Source: Gordionus sp. m RMFG-2023 (taxonomy: Eukaryota; Nematomorpha; Gordioida; Chordodea; Parachordodidae). From it: DNA of 64,000 nucleotides. Shown piece after piece: positions 1 to 10,578 of this stretch (position 1 is the stretch's first letter; each line of letters opens with the position of its first letter). Under the pieces are notes generated by a model, which was given only the letters and a program-made list of their open reading frames with translations, made no database searches and was not told where the DNA came from. The translations under genes were made by a program, and so were the position numbers. The stretch lies in assembly GCF_954871325.1 (NCBI RefSeq), contig NC_088775.1, forward strand, positions 33,209,561-33,273,560, written 5' to 3'.

Positions 1-131
1 TATTTAAAGTTTTCCATATAGAGATTTCATCTATTTCATTTGTGTTACTTGTTATATTTGTATCATCAGAGTTTTCTTTATTTAAAATTTCATAGTTATT
101 AAAGTCATTATACTGAAAATTTTCATTAGTT

Positions 132-473
132 GACAATTCATTGTCTTTATAATCATCACAATAATTATTTTCACATTTTGAATTTATTATAAGAGTTTCC
201 TTAATATTAATGTTTTCTCTAATATTAGTATCATCGACTTTTATAGACATTTCATTGTCTTTATAATCATCACAATAATTATTTTCACATTTTGAATTTA
301 TTATAAGAGTTTCTTTAATTTTAATGTTTTCTCTAATATTAGTATCATCGACTTTTATAGACATTTCATTGTCTTTATAATCATCACAATAATTATTTTC
401 ACATTTTGAATTTATTATAAGAGTTTCTTTGATTTTAATGTTTTCTCTAATATTAGTATCATCGACTTTTATA
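132..473 (-). repeat. 114-bp tandem repeat, three copies, in a gag-like region
   Basis: Three copies with starts at about 132, 246 and 360, exactly 114 bp apart. They differ at only a few positions. The period is a multiple of three. On the minus strand each unit is open and would encode 38 residues rich in Asn, Lys, Asp and Glu. The position just downstream of the gag-like start of G0 suggests a repetitive, disordered part of a gag-like protein. That is inference; no domain is recognisable. Confidence 0.8.
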
Positions 474-504
474 TTTGCTCTTACTTTATAGTTACATAAT
501 AATT

Positions 505-699
505 TCAATATTGTAATAGCTTCCTCAAAAGTTGAATCTCTGTCTCTGGTTCAAATGCCTTCATCTTTACATATAGATGATCAGGTAGTTTATAAATTAA
601 TATTCTGCTGCTATTTCTAACTTCATTAATTAAAAAAAAATTTTCTACTTCGTCAATATAATTACTTATATTGTCTTCACTCCAAATAGGATAATTCAT
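505..699 (-). pseudogene. gag-like N-terminal reading frame of G0
   Basis: A 64-residue frame opens about 390 bases downstream of the primer binding site on the same strand, the expected place for gag. It begins MNYPIWSEDNISNYIDEVEN and continues with a mixed amphipathic stretch, as in N-terminal parts of some gypsy gag proteins. No capsid or zinc-knuckle motif is visible in this piece. It leads into the 114-bp repeat region. It is a fossil fragment and assignment as gag rests on position only. Confidence 0.45.
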
Positions 700-1087
700 A
701 TTAATTAAATTTTAATTTATTTCAAAAAAAATTTTAAGTTCATCAAACATGTACTTTATTTTATAATTATTTTTATTTGTGCTTATAATTATATCATCTT
801 TTTTTCTTTTTTTTTTTTATTTCAAATGGTTTCATTGCTAATTTTATTTTAAATGGTTTCATTGCTAATTTGTAATTTCTTACATGATATCCAATAGAAT
901 TTATAATCTTTCAGAATTCTTTGATATTTAACTTGATATTTATTTCATTTAGAGTAATCCGTAATCCAATGTCCATTTCCACCATTCCAGTGTCCATTGA
1001 TACTTTTTCCGCTGCAGTTGATTGATCCATTTGATCTAATTTATATTTTATTTTTTGAAAATAAATTAATTTAATTTAAAATCGTAG

Positions 1088-1105
1088 ATCCCACCGCTGC
1101 CACCA
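1088..1105 (-). other. Primer binding site, tRNA-Leu type
   Basis: On the minus strand the 18 bases TGGTGGCAGCGGTGGGAT are complementary to the 3' end, including CCA, of animal tRNA-Leu species whose acceptor end reads ATCCCACCGCTGCCA plus CCA, as I recall them. Such a site lies immediately downstream of a 5' LTR and primes minus-strand DNA synthesis. This is the strongest evidence that an LTR element starts here and points left. Confidence 0.8.
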
Positions 1106-1330
1106 TAAAAGTTTAATGGAAGGCAACAAATAAGTTTTAAATATTTTATCACATAATACTTTATTACTAAATTTTATATTTTTCTAACATGTATTTATAT
1201 CAATTCACAATCAATTAACCTAAAAATGTTAATACTAAATATGGTTAATTTAAAAATAAAAAAACAAATTAATGTATGAATGTATATAAAAAACAAATTT
1301 AATGATTCTAAATATTGTCCATCTCTAACA
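1106..1330 (-). repeat. Putative 5' LTR of G0
   Basis: The stretch next to the primer site ends at plus-strand bases CTAACA (1325-1330), which on the minus strand gives a TGTTAG start. No second copy lies in the window, so the borders are estimated. It is AT-rich with no visible gene. Confidence 0.4.
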
Positions 1331-1446
1331 ACTATATATAGACTAAGGTAACCCGGCCAAAGGCCCGCCTAAAATAGGGTTTGGGGGCGAAGCCCCTAGA
1401 ATTTTTTAATTCCTCCCCCTTAGGAAAATCCTGGCTACGCCTATGT
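1331..1446. mobile_element. Possible hAT-like terminal remnant
   Basis: A short, comparatively GC-rich patch ends in CCTGGCTACGCCTATG. This closely resembles the CTACGCCACTG termini of the hAT elements at 46610 and 46822. It separates G0 from the gypsy fragment G1. There is no transposase and no target duplication could be matched. Confidence 0.35.
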
Positions 1447-1686
1447 AATAATACAAGAAAATCTTGCTATCTTTGTAATCGTTTTCATGCTATTAGAAAA
1501 TGGCATATGATAAAACGTGCAATAAATATAAGAAATTAAACCACTTTGCAGTGTGTTGTAAACTAAAGAAAAATTTACGGTACAAATTACAATAATAATG
1601 ACTACGATTCAGATTTCTTAAGAAAAGTCTACAAATATGGACAGCACCCAACAATTACGATATTAATATACAATCATGAAATCAAA

Positions 1687-1896
1687 ATGGAATATGATAG
1701 AGGTTCAGCAGTAAATATTGTTAATGCAACAATATGGAATAAAATTGGGAGGCTAAAACTTAGAATGGCTAGAGCTCCAACTACATATGGAAATAATAGA
1801 ATAAAAATCATGGGCGAAGCTTATGTAAAAGTGCAGTTAGATGATAAAATAAAATGGCTTCCGTTATTAGCTACAAAAACAAATGATGCTGTTTAG
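1687..1896 (+). pseudogene. Retroviral-type aspartic protease region of G1
   Basis: A 69-residue frame has the typical layout around a gypsy protease active site: EYDRGSAVNIVN near the start, followed by a Tyr-Gly-rich flap-like segment. In the family this enzyme cleaves the Gag-Pol polyprotein. It lies directly upstream of the RT region in the expected order. It is a fossil part of G1. Confidence 0.65.
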
Positions 1897-1984
1897 ATTT
1901 CCATGGATTATAGAATTTGATCTATCGTTACCAACAAATATATAAGTTAATATGATCAACAATAAATAAAATAATAATGATAAT

Positions 1985-2409
1985 GTGAATATTGACAAAC
2001 TATATAAAGAATACGCTCCAGTGTTTTACAATAAATTAGGATTAATAAAAAATGTCGAACCAGTAAAGCTACAATTGGTAGAAAATTCAAAACCAATTGC
2101 ACTGCCAACTAGAAGAATACCTTTGCCTTTAAAAGTAGAAATTGAAAATGAACTAAAACGTTTGGAAGAAAATAACATAATAAAGAAAATAGATCCATCA
2201 ACAACAAGAGTGACCTGGAGTATTCCAATGGTAGTGGTACGTAAATCTTCAGGTGAACTACGATTATGTGGAGACTTCAAAGTAACATTAAATAAATTTC
2301 TACTAAAAGACTCACTTCTACCAACGTTGAAAGAATTAATATCGCTATTGGAAATAAATATATAACATTAGATCTTACAGATGCATATCTACAAATGAGC
2401 ATTGATGAA
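1985..2409 (+). pseudogene. Reverse transcriptase N-terminal region of G1
   Basis: The frame carries hallmarks of a Ty3/gypsy RT fingers region: YAPVF near the start, the RRIPLPL block, a 'GELRLCGDFKVTLN' block equivalent to the usual LR-CVDYR-LN motif, and the LDLTDAYLQ catalytic motif just before the break. RT copies the element RNA into DNA. The right-hand part of the same region lies at 23505-24135, beyond the inserted element A. Confidence 0.75.
2405..2409 (+). repeat. Target duplication ATGAA, left of element A
   Basis: The same five bases stand at 23500-23504 on the other side of element A. Five-base duplications are usual for Ty3/gypsy integrases. The two flanks belong to one continuous RT region, which supports the call. 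About nine further bases (2410-2418) lie between this copy and the recognisable LTR start. Confidence 0.7.
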
Positions 2410-2418
2410 TATTGTAAT

Positions 2419-2819
2419 TGTGCCTAACCGTTGAATAAAATTCGTTGACAAAAACAGAAAATTTTAAAGTTCCTCACAGTAATTAATTTCCCAAGAGAAA
2501 GACTCTTTTTTTTTTAAAAGACACAAACGGAAAAATAAACTTTTTATTAAATTTGAAAAAAAATAAAATAAAAATTAACATATTTTGCCTAAAAAAACGG
2601 CCTTTTTATATCTTATAATTAAATAAATAACAAAATAATTCGCTCCCCCAAAATAACAAGACTCATTCTGAGTCTTATCATTCGGAGCCAAATTACTCCG
2701 CTAATATTATAAATATAATGACGTTATAAAATAATGTATTCACACAAAAAGAACTAGAATGATTTTACATATATATAAAATAATATATTAAAAAAAACGA
2801 TAAAGAGCGAAATACGACA
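2419..2819 (-). repeat. 3' LTR of element A
   Basis: This matches 23055-23499 almost base for base over its right-hand 330 bp and more loosely over the left-hand 60 bp. On the minus strand it starts TGTCGTATTTCGC and ends near GGCACA, the usual TG...CA borders. A stretch of 15 to 20 unmatched bases per copy near the internal end makes that border approximate. Confidence 0.8.
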
Positions 2820-2835
2820 TCTCCCCCCTTCCCTA
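2820..2835 (-). promoter_or_regulatory. Polypurine tract of element A
   Basis: Read on the minus strand, the bases directly before the 3' LTR are GGGAAGGGGGGAGA. This is a purine run in the place where plus-strand DNA synthesis is primed in LTR elements. It confirms the minus orientation and the LTR border at 2819. Confidence 0.75.
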
Positions 2836-2871
2836 CTCCAAAGTTCGGGCCAGGGGCAGTAGAGATCTTCC

Positions 2872-3195
2872 CTAAGTCGGAAATAAATCATTAAGTTTCT
2901 GGGTATTCACTCCCAGGTCCAAATATTCCTCATGTGTAATCACTTGCCGTCCCGGCGTCTCCAGAACCATGGGTCGTCTTTGTTGGACCATTACCCCCGT
3001 CGGCTCTGGTCTCCTCTGGGAAGGGATGGACGTCACCTGCATGGTCGTCGATTGCACTGTTGCTGCTTTATCACCTCCCACGTTGGGGTCCCTCCTCCGG
3101 GGCACATTGAGTTGTGGGCAATCCCTTCTGACGTGTCCCTCCACTCCACAACCAAAGCACTGCAATCTTGTTTCCCATCGGGGCGCCGGCAACAC
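2872..3195 (-). CDS. Second zinc-knuckle ORF next to the 3' LTR of A
   Basis: A 107-residue basic frame with one classic CCHC knuckle, CFGCGVEGHVRRDC at about residues 13-26, followed by an Arg/Pro/Gln-rich tail. Zinc knuckles bind single-stranded nucleic acid and normally sit at the end of Gag. Here the frame lies downstream of pol, about 50 bp from the polypurine tract, where an env-like gene would sit in some families. It is GC-rich like the rest of A. Element B has a comparable small ORF in the same place. Its role is unknown; it may be a displaced gag piece or an accessory nucleic-acid-binding protein. Plus-strand frames over the same bases are shadows. Confidence 0.55.
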   Translation of the reverse strand: MLPAPRWETRLQCFGCGVEGHVRRDCPQLNVPRRRDPNVGGDKAATVQSTTMQVTSIPSQRRPEPTGVMVQQRRPMVLETPGRQVITHEEYLDLGVNTQKLNDLFPT

Positions 3196-3349
3196 GCGAG
3201 TATCTGTGCTTCAAGCTCTAGGATGGCGCTCGTCCTGTTCACGGGACATCAGTCTCCATTCACTGGCTAAGGGTTCCATATCGTTGCTAATAACCGTGGT
3301 CCGCAGCATATGGGTGCCTAAATCTAGATACCTTCAGACATAAAGACTA

Positions 3350-3882
3350 TATATCTACTATTAAAAATATTCCCGTACTTCCTAATCCTCCCCCCCCCCT
3401 TTTTTTAACAATCTCGAATTTACTGCCCCATTTCAATATACCCCTTATAATAATTTAGAGCTTACCTATTTGTTATTGGCATAACTACGAACTTCAAAGA
3501 CGCTGTATACCACTTTGATATTATAAACCCTGGAATGAAAACAATATTTTTACAAGCACTTATACTAACAAGACAAATATTTAAAATAGAAATTTTAATT
3601 ACAAAAATTATTTTAAAATAATTTTTTTCTTTTAATTCCAAACAAAATTATGTAAGAAAGAAATCTTAATTCAAAATCAAACTATTTAAAAAAAATTTTT
3701 TTTTTTTTTAACTCAAAACAAATTATTTACGTTCCCTCTGCCAACCCTCACTCCTTTCTAAGACATCATTTTGCTATCTAACCATAATTTTCGGAAAAGA
3801 ATAATTTTCTTTTTCATAAGAAACCTTGATACTTACTCCCTTATTTTCTTATCAAGAAACAATCTTATTCCTTATATGAAAC
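3350..3882 (+). repeat. Left arm of a 540-bp inverted repeat
   Basis: This stretch is the reverse complement of 6143-6687, with small differences. It contains no gene. The loop between the arms holds the plus-strand integrase segment and its downstream sequence. A further copy of the right arm sits in the next tandem unit (about 9418-9962). Confidence 0.85.
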
Positions 3883-3884
3883 CT

Positions 3885-4586
3885 GTGGACTTCTTTGAGT
3901 TTGACCGGAAAGAGTATTTCTTGGTAGTTGACGCATACTCCAAGTGGATAGAGTTTGAGGTTGTAGGTGGATTAACAACGAAAATCGTGGTCAGAAAGTT
4001 GAAAAATTTATGGGAGAAGTTTGGAGTGGCCAAAGTAATTGTGTCCGATGGAGGTCCGGCCTTTAGTAGTGAAGGGTTCGGGAGGTCTTGTGTGGAAAGT
4101 GGGGCGAAACATGTGCTGGCGCCGCCTTACCATCCGAGCTCGAATGGTCAGGCGGAGCGGATGGTGGGAATTGTAAAGAGTTGGTTGAGGAAGGCCAAAT
4201 TTGGAGGAAGTGAAGTATGGGTATCGGTCGCTTATTATAATAATAGCAGGAAAGGGACGGAGTTGTCGCCGTCTGAGAAATTTTTGGGTCGGAGAACGTG
4301 GACTGATATGGATGCATTGAAACCAGGGAAAGAGAAGGATGGGGAAAGGATTGAACAGGAAAATGATGGAAAATTTGAGATAGGCCACACAGTGTGGGCA
4401 AGAATGTATGGGAGCGAAAAGAAATGGGAATCGGGAGTAGTGGTCGAAAAAATGGGTAGAATGCTGTGCCGTATAAGGTTCCCGGATGAAAGAATAAGGG
4501 TCCGACATGCTGACCAGCTGAGGAAGGGAATCGAACCAGGGCAGTTGAGTTCCGGGGAAGTCGAGCCGGGGCAGCTGGAGTCCTAG
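3885..4586 (+). pseudogene. Integrase core of A-type element, inverted copy
   Basis: This plus-strand frame encodes the catalytic core and C-terminal part of a Ty3/gypsy integrase. Visible blocks are VVDAYSKWIE, IVSDGGPAF and YHPSSNGQAE, which correspond to the three DDE positions, followed by a basic GHTVWARMYG-type C-terminal block. Integrase joins the element DNA to the target. Sequence around 3891-3950 is nearly identical to the reverse complement of 11820-11885, where the main integrase of A breaks off. This piece is therefore the inverted continuation of A. Minus-strand frames over it are shadows. Confidence 0.8.
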
Positions 4587-5509
4587 GGGCAAGAACGGAA
4601 ATAAAAGGGCAGTGAATGACCAAAAGTTTTTATTATTTTTTTCAAGGTCATTGCAAAATCAACGGGTTCCTCTTTTCCAGGAAAAAAAGAAGAGATGGTA
4701 TGCAATCTTATGCGTATTGATTTTATACATATAAATATATTCCTGCTTAAGAATTTTTTTTAATCGCTTATAAGTCATAAAAATATGGTATATATCTTAT
4801 ATTTTTTTTATCTACCAATATTAATGTTAGTGAATATGTTTCTACTTACATCAATTTTTTTTGTAGATCTCATAAATATATAAGAAAAATATGATGATTA
4901 TATCCTAAGCCTAATTAGTGCACTCATTTTTATTTCGCCAATCAATTTAATCTTAGTCAAAATTATATATTTATTTTATATAGTGTTATATCGTTTTTAT
5001 TTTATTGACGGATTTATTTTTGTAGAAACTTTCCAAGAAATAGGACCCGAATAAATGGTAAATAGTAGCACCCACGTATTGAAATAATTTGTTTGTAAAT
5101 ATAATGGGAAGGGTGAGTAAGCGGTGAGGGTTGTAGGTAATTTTCTTTTTCTGATAGTTTTTGTAAAAGTAAAAAAAATAAAGGAAATAAGGTATTGATC
5201 ATTAAGAGTAAGATTGATTTGGGTTTACGTAAGAAAAACATTACTTTATAGCGTTTTCTTTTTCTGATAATTCGTGTAAAAGCTTTAAAAAAAAATTTAA
5301 AAAAAATTAATCGTTAATAGTAAAATTAATTTGATTTAAGTTAAGTTAAGAAAAACATACTTCATAGTAAAATGGTTTATGGTTGTTGAGAAAGAAAATT
5401 GTTTTTTTTTATTTGGTTTATGTTTCGAAAATTTTTTTTTGTGAAGTTGTTTATATGTTTGAAGATTGTTTTTCTATAAAGTGTAATGTATGTGAGATGG
5501 GTGGAAGAG

Positions 5510-6072
5510 GGAGTTGTTAAGAAAATTATATTAATATTAAGGAAATTGAATTAAATGGAGCAATATGTGATTTATAAAAAAAAGGGGGGAACAATAAAAG
5601 TCTAATTTTGAGGTAAAATTCTATGTTGAATTAGGATTTTTTTTTTTCGTAAAGAATAATTCAGTTAGTATAATATCAAAGGAGTTGGATTTATTTTTTT
5701 TAAAGGTCGCAATAACATACCTGTAACGAACAAGTTAGTTATGAATTATTTGAGATTTTTGTTTTGTGCATTAAATGGTTAAGGAGTCGTTTTTTTAGGT
5801 TGTAAGATATTTGAAATAATTTAAGGTAAATTTATTTGATCTAAAAGTAATTTGGTATATAAAATGGTGTAAAGTAAGAATTGGAAAGTGTTTACCTTTG
5901 TTTTTAAAGTGAATGGGAATAGGTTTTTGAGAATAACCATGAGAATAGGATGTAAAAAAAAATATAAACGAATATGTATGTTAATGTCTTGTATTTATGT
6001 TATAATAAATGAGATTGTTTTTTTTTGGGAAAGAGAAATATTTTTTTTTTTATTTTTTTTTAGAGAGGAATA
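5510..6072 (+). repeat. 560-bp sub-repeat, first copy in unit 1
   Basis: This repeats at about 6700-7252 with a handful of differences, and again at 8787-9347 and 9975-10527 in the next unit. It is AT-rich with long T runs. The short frames seen in it (for example 5888-6073) are simply repeated with it and look non-coding. Confidence 0.8.
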
Positions 6073-6142
6073 GAAAAATGATTTATGGTAGGTGTGAGAT
6101 AAAAAGGGAACGGGAATAGTTAGTTTGTAGTTGAGTTTGTCA

Positions 6143-6687
6143 ATGTTTCATATAAGGAATAAGATTGTTTCTTGATAAGAAAATAAGAGAAAATAGTAAT
6201 GTAAGAATCAAGGTTTCTTATGAAAAAGAAAATTATTCTTTTCCGAAAATTATGGTTAGATAGCAAAATGATGTCTTAGAAAGGAGTGAGGGTTGGCAGA
6301 AGGAACGTAAATAATTTGTTTTGAGTTAAAAAAAATTTAGTTAAAGATTTTTTTTCTGGAAAATAGTTTGATTTTGAATTAAGATTTCTTTCTTACATAA
6401 TTTTGTTTGGAATTAAAAGAAAAAGATTGTTTTTTTGTAATTAAAATTTCTATTTTAAATATTTGTCTTGTTAGTATAAGTGCTTGTAAAAATATTGTTT
6501 TCATTCCGGGGTTTATAATATCAAAGTGGTATACAGCGTCTTTGAAGTTCGTAGTTATGCTAATAACAAATAGGTAAGCTCTAAATTATTATAAGGGGTA
6601 TATTGAAATGGGGCAGTAAATTCGAGATTGTTAAAAAAAAAAGGGGGGAAGAGAGGATTAGGAAGTACGGGAATATTTTTAATAGTA
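6143..6687 (-). repeat. Right arm of the 540-bp inverted repeat
   Basis: Reverse complement of 3350-3882. A transcript across 3350-6687 could fold back into a long double-stranded stem with a loop of about 2.3 kb. Confidence 0.85.
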
Positions 6688-7303
6688 GATATAAGGGAGT
6701 AAATGTTAAGAAAATTTTATTAATATTAAGGAAATTGAATTAAATGGAGCAATATGTGATTTATAAAAAAAAGGGGGAACAAGAAAAGTTTAATTTTGAG
6801 GTAAAATTCTATGTTGAATTAAGATTTTTTTTTTCGTAAAGAATAATTCAGTTAGTATAATATCAAAGGAGTTGGATTTATTTTTTTTTAAAGGTCGCAA
6901 TAACATACCTGTAACGAACAAGTTAGTTATGAATTATTTGAGATTTTTGTTTTGTGCATTAAATGGTTAAGGAGTCGTTTTTTTTAGGTTGTAAGATATT
7001 TGAAATAATTTAAGTCAAATTTATTTGATCTAAAAGTAATTTGGTATATAAAATGGTGTAAAGTAAGAATTGGAAAGTGTTTACCTTTGTTTTTAAAGTG
7101 AATGGGAATAGGTTTTTGAGAATAACCATGAGAATAGGATGTAAAAAAAAATATAAACGAATATGTATGTTAATGTCTTGTATTTATGTTATAATAAATG
7201 AGATTGTTTTTTTTTGGGAAAGAGAAATATTTTTTTTTTTATTTTTTTTTAGAGAACAACGGAAATGTGGTCAGAAAGTTGAAAAATTTATGGGCGAAGT
7301 TGA

Positions 7304-7825
7304 GTGGCCAAAGTAATTGTGTCCGATGGAGGTCCGGCCTTTAGTAGTGAAGGGTTCGGGAGGTTTTGTGTGGAAAGTGGGGCGAAACATGTGCTGGCGC
7401 CGCCTTACCATCCGAGCTCGAATAGTCAGGCGGAGCGGATGGCGGGAATTGTAAAGAGTTGGTTGAGGAAGGCCAAATTTGGAGGAAGTGAAGTATGGGT
7501 ATCGGTCGCTTATTATAATAATAGCAGGAAGGGGACGGAGTTGTCGCCGTCTGAGAAATTTTTGGGTCGGAGAACGTGGACTGATATGGATGCATTGAAA
7601 CCAGGGAAAGAGAAGGAAGGGGAAAGGATTGAACAGGAAAATGGTGGAAAATTTGAGATAGGCCACAGAGTGTGGGCAAGAATGTATGAGAGCGAAAAGA
7701 AATGGGAATCGGGAGTAGTGGTCGAAAAAATGGGTAGAATGCTGTGCCGTATAAGGTTCCCGGATGGAAGAATAAGGGTCCGACATGCTGACCAGCTGAG
7801 GAAGGGAATCGATCAGGGCAGTTGA
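7304..7825 (+). pseudogene. Integrase fragment in tandem unit 2
   Basis: A 173-residue frame corresponds to the part of the 3885-4586 integrase from the AKVIVSDGGPAF block onward. The first catalytic block is absent from this repeat unit because the unit border falls inside the gene. It is a passive passenger of the tandem array. Confidence 0.8.
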
Positions 7826-10578
7826 GTTCCGGGGAAGTCGAGCCGGGGCAGCTGGAGTCCTAGGGGCAAGAACGGAAATAAAAGGGCAGTGAATGACCAA
7901 AAGTTTTTATTATTTTTTTTCAAGGTCATTGCAAAATCAACGGGTTCCTCTTTTCCAGGAAAAAAAGAAGAGATGGTATGCAATCTTATGCGTATTGATT
8001 TTATACATATAAATATATTCCTGCTTAAGAATTTTTTTTAATCGCTTATAAGTCATAAAAATATGGTATTCTTATATTTTTTTTATCTACCAATATTAAT
8101 GTTAGTGAATATGTTTCTACTTACATCAATTTTTTTTGTAGATCTCATAAATATATAAGAAAAATATGATGATTATATCCTAAGCCTAATTAGTGCACTC
8201 ATTTTTATTTCGCCAATCAATTTAATCTTAGTCAAAATTATATATTTATTTTATATAGTGTTATATCGTTTTTATTTTATTGACGGATTTATTTTTGTAG
8301 AAACTTTCCAAGAAATAGGACCCGAATAAATGGTAAATAGTAGCACCCACGTATTGAAATAATTTGTTTGTAAATATAATGGGAAGGGTGAGTAAGCGGT
8401 GAGGGTTGTAGGTAATTTTCTTTTTCTGATAGTTTTTGTAAAAGTAAAAAAAATAAAGGAAATAAGGTATTAATCATTAAGAGTAAGATTGATTTGGGTT
8501 TACGTAAGAAAAACATTACTTTATAGCGTTTTCTTTTTCTGATAATTCGTGTAAAAGCTTTAAAAAAAAATTTAAAAAAAATTAATCGTTAATAGTAAAA
8601 TTAATTTGATTTAAGTTAAGTTAAGAAAAACATACTTCATAGTAAAATGGTTTATGGTTGTTGAGAAAGAAAATTGTTTTTTTTTATTTGGTTTATGTTT
8701 CGAAAATTTTTTTTTGTGAAGTTGTTTATATGTTTGAAGATTGTTTTTCTATAAAGTGTAATGTATGTGAGATGGGTGGAAGAGGGAGTTGTTAAGAAAA
8801 TTATATTAATATTAAGGAAATTGAATTAAATGGAGCAATATGTGATTTATAAAAAAAAGGGGGGAACAATAAAAGTCTAATTTTGAGGTAAAATTCTATG
8901 TTGAATTAGGATTTTTTTTTTTCGTAAAGAATAATTCAGTTAGTATAATATCAAAGGAGTTGGATTTATTTTTTTTAAAGGTCGCAATAACATACCTGTA
9001 ACGAACAAGTTAGTTATGAATTATTTGAGATTTTTGTTTTGTGCATTAAATGGTTAAGGAGTCGTTTTTTTAGGTTGTAAGATATTTGAAATAATTTAAG
9101 GTAAATTTATTTGATCTAAAAGTAATTTGGTATATAAAATGGTGTAAAGTAAGAATTAGAAAGTGTTTACCTTTGTTTTTAAAGTGAATGGGAATAGGTT
9201 TTTGAGAATAACCATGAGAATAGGATGTAAAAAAAAATATAAACGAATATGTATGTTAATGTCTTGTATTTATGTTATAATAAATGAGATTGTTTTTTTT
9301 TGGGAAAGAGAAATATTTTTTTTTTTATTTTTTTTTAGAGAGGAATAGAAAAATGATTTATGGTAGGTGTGAGATAAAAAGGGAACGGGAATAGTTAGTT
9401 TGTAGTTGAGTTTGTCAATGTTTCATATAAGGAATAAGATTGTTTCTTGATAAGAAAATAAGAGAAAATAGTAATGTAAGAATCAAGGTTTCTTATGAAA
9501 AAGAAAATTATTCTTTTCCGAAAATTATGGTTAGATAGCAAAATGATGTCTTAGAAAGGAGTGAGGGTTGGCAGAAGGAACGTAAATAATTTGTTTTGAG
9601 TTAAAAAAAATTTAGTTAAAGATTTTTTTTCTGGAAAATAGTTTGATTTTGAATTAAGATTTCTTTCTTACATAATTTTGTTTGGAATTAAAAGAAAAAG
9701 ATTGTTTTTTTGTAATTAAAATTTCTATTTTAAATATTTGTCTTGTTAGTATAAGTGCTTGTAAAAATATTGTTTTCATTCCGGCGTTTATAATATCAAA
9801 GTGGTATACAGCGTCTTTGAAGTTCGTAGTTATGCTAATAACAAATAGGTAAGCTCTAAATTATTATAAGGGGTATATTGAAATGGGGCAGTAAATTCGA
9901 GATTGTTAAAAAAAAAAGGGGGGAAGAGAGGATTAGGAAGTACGGGAATATTTTTAATAGTAGATATAAGGGAGTAAATGTTAAGAAAATTTTATTAATA
10001 TTAAGGAAATTGAATTAAATGGAGCAATATGTGATTTATAAAAAAAAGGGGGAACAAGAAAAGTTTAATTTTGAGGTAAAATTCTATGTTGAATTAAGAT
10101 TTTTTTTTTCGTAAAGAATAATTCAGTTAGTATAATATCAAAGGAGTTGGATTTATTTTTTTTTAAAGGTCGCAATAACATACCTGTAACGAACAAGTTA
10201 GTTATGAATTATTTGAGATTTTTGTTTTGTGCATTAAATGGTTAAGGAGTCGTTTTTTTTAGGTTGTAAGATATTTGAAATAATTTAAGTCAAATTTATT
10301 TGATCTAAAAGTAATTTGGTATATAAAATGGTGTAAAGTAAGAATTGGAAAGTGTTTACCTTTGTTTTTAAAGTGAATGGGAATAGGTTTTTGAGAATAA
10401 CCATGAGAATAGGATGTAAAAAAAAATATAAACGAATATGTATGTTAATGTCTTGTATTTATGTTATAATAAATGAGATTGTTTTTTTTTGGGAAAGAGA
10501 AATATTTTTTTTTTTATTTTTTTTTAGAGAACAACGGAAATGTGGTCAGAAAGTTGAAAAATTTATGGGCGAAGTTGA

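Larger units (their letters stand above)
1..1330 (-). mobile_element. Ty3/gypsy element G0, 5' end only (fossil)
   Basis: This is the 5' portion of an LTR retrotransposon on the minus strand; the rest lies beyond the left edge. Reading from high to low coordinates there is a putative LTR (about 1330-1106), an excellent tRNA-Leu-type primer binding site (1105-1088), an AT-rich leader, a short gag-like reading frame (699-505), and a 114-bp tandem repeat that is open on the same strand. The layout follows the standard order LTR, primer site, gag. It lies in opposite orientation to the next gypsy fragment, so the two are separate insertions. The element is incomplete and broken. The family assignment rests on the primer site and the neighbouring gypsy pol, not on pol of its own. 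Confidence 0.6.
1447..2409 (+). mobile_element. Ty3/gypsy element G1, left part (fossil)
   Basis: This is the plus-strand remnant of a gypsy pol gene. It contains traces of zinc knuckles (about 1450-1570), an aspartic protease region, and the first part of the reverse transcriptase. It stops at 2409, where element A inserted; the continuation resumes at 23505. Its 5' end is missing and the coding region is broken in several places. The style resembles K02A2.6-like or Mag-type gypsy elements, which is inference. Confidence 0.75.

Noticed and set aside
2410-2418. Extending the 3' LTR of A to the target duplication to remove the nine extra bases
   Set aside because: The other LTR has no matching bases in that place, so I left the LTR start at 2419 and note the extra bases as unexplained.
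2932-3343. Plus-strand frames of 112 and 124 residues rich in Ser, Cys and Arg
   Set aside because: They are shadows of the minus-strand zinc-knuckle ORF in GC-rich DNA, and run out of it at both ends.
4008-4623. Long minus-strand frames of 194 and 186 residues opposite the integrase
   Set aside because: They are antisense shadows of the plus-strand integrase, whose catalytic blocks are clear. The predicted proteins are Pro/Ser/Phe-rich with no family features. The same holds for 7271-7900 and 10546-11175.
5014-5241. 75-residue minus-strand frame repeated identically three times (also 8289-8516 and 11564-11791)
   Set aside because: The identity comes from the 3275-bp tandem array. The frame lies in AT-rich downstream sequence, is mostly Leu/Phe/Lys and has no domain.
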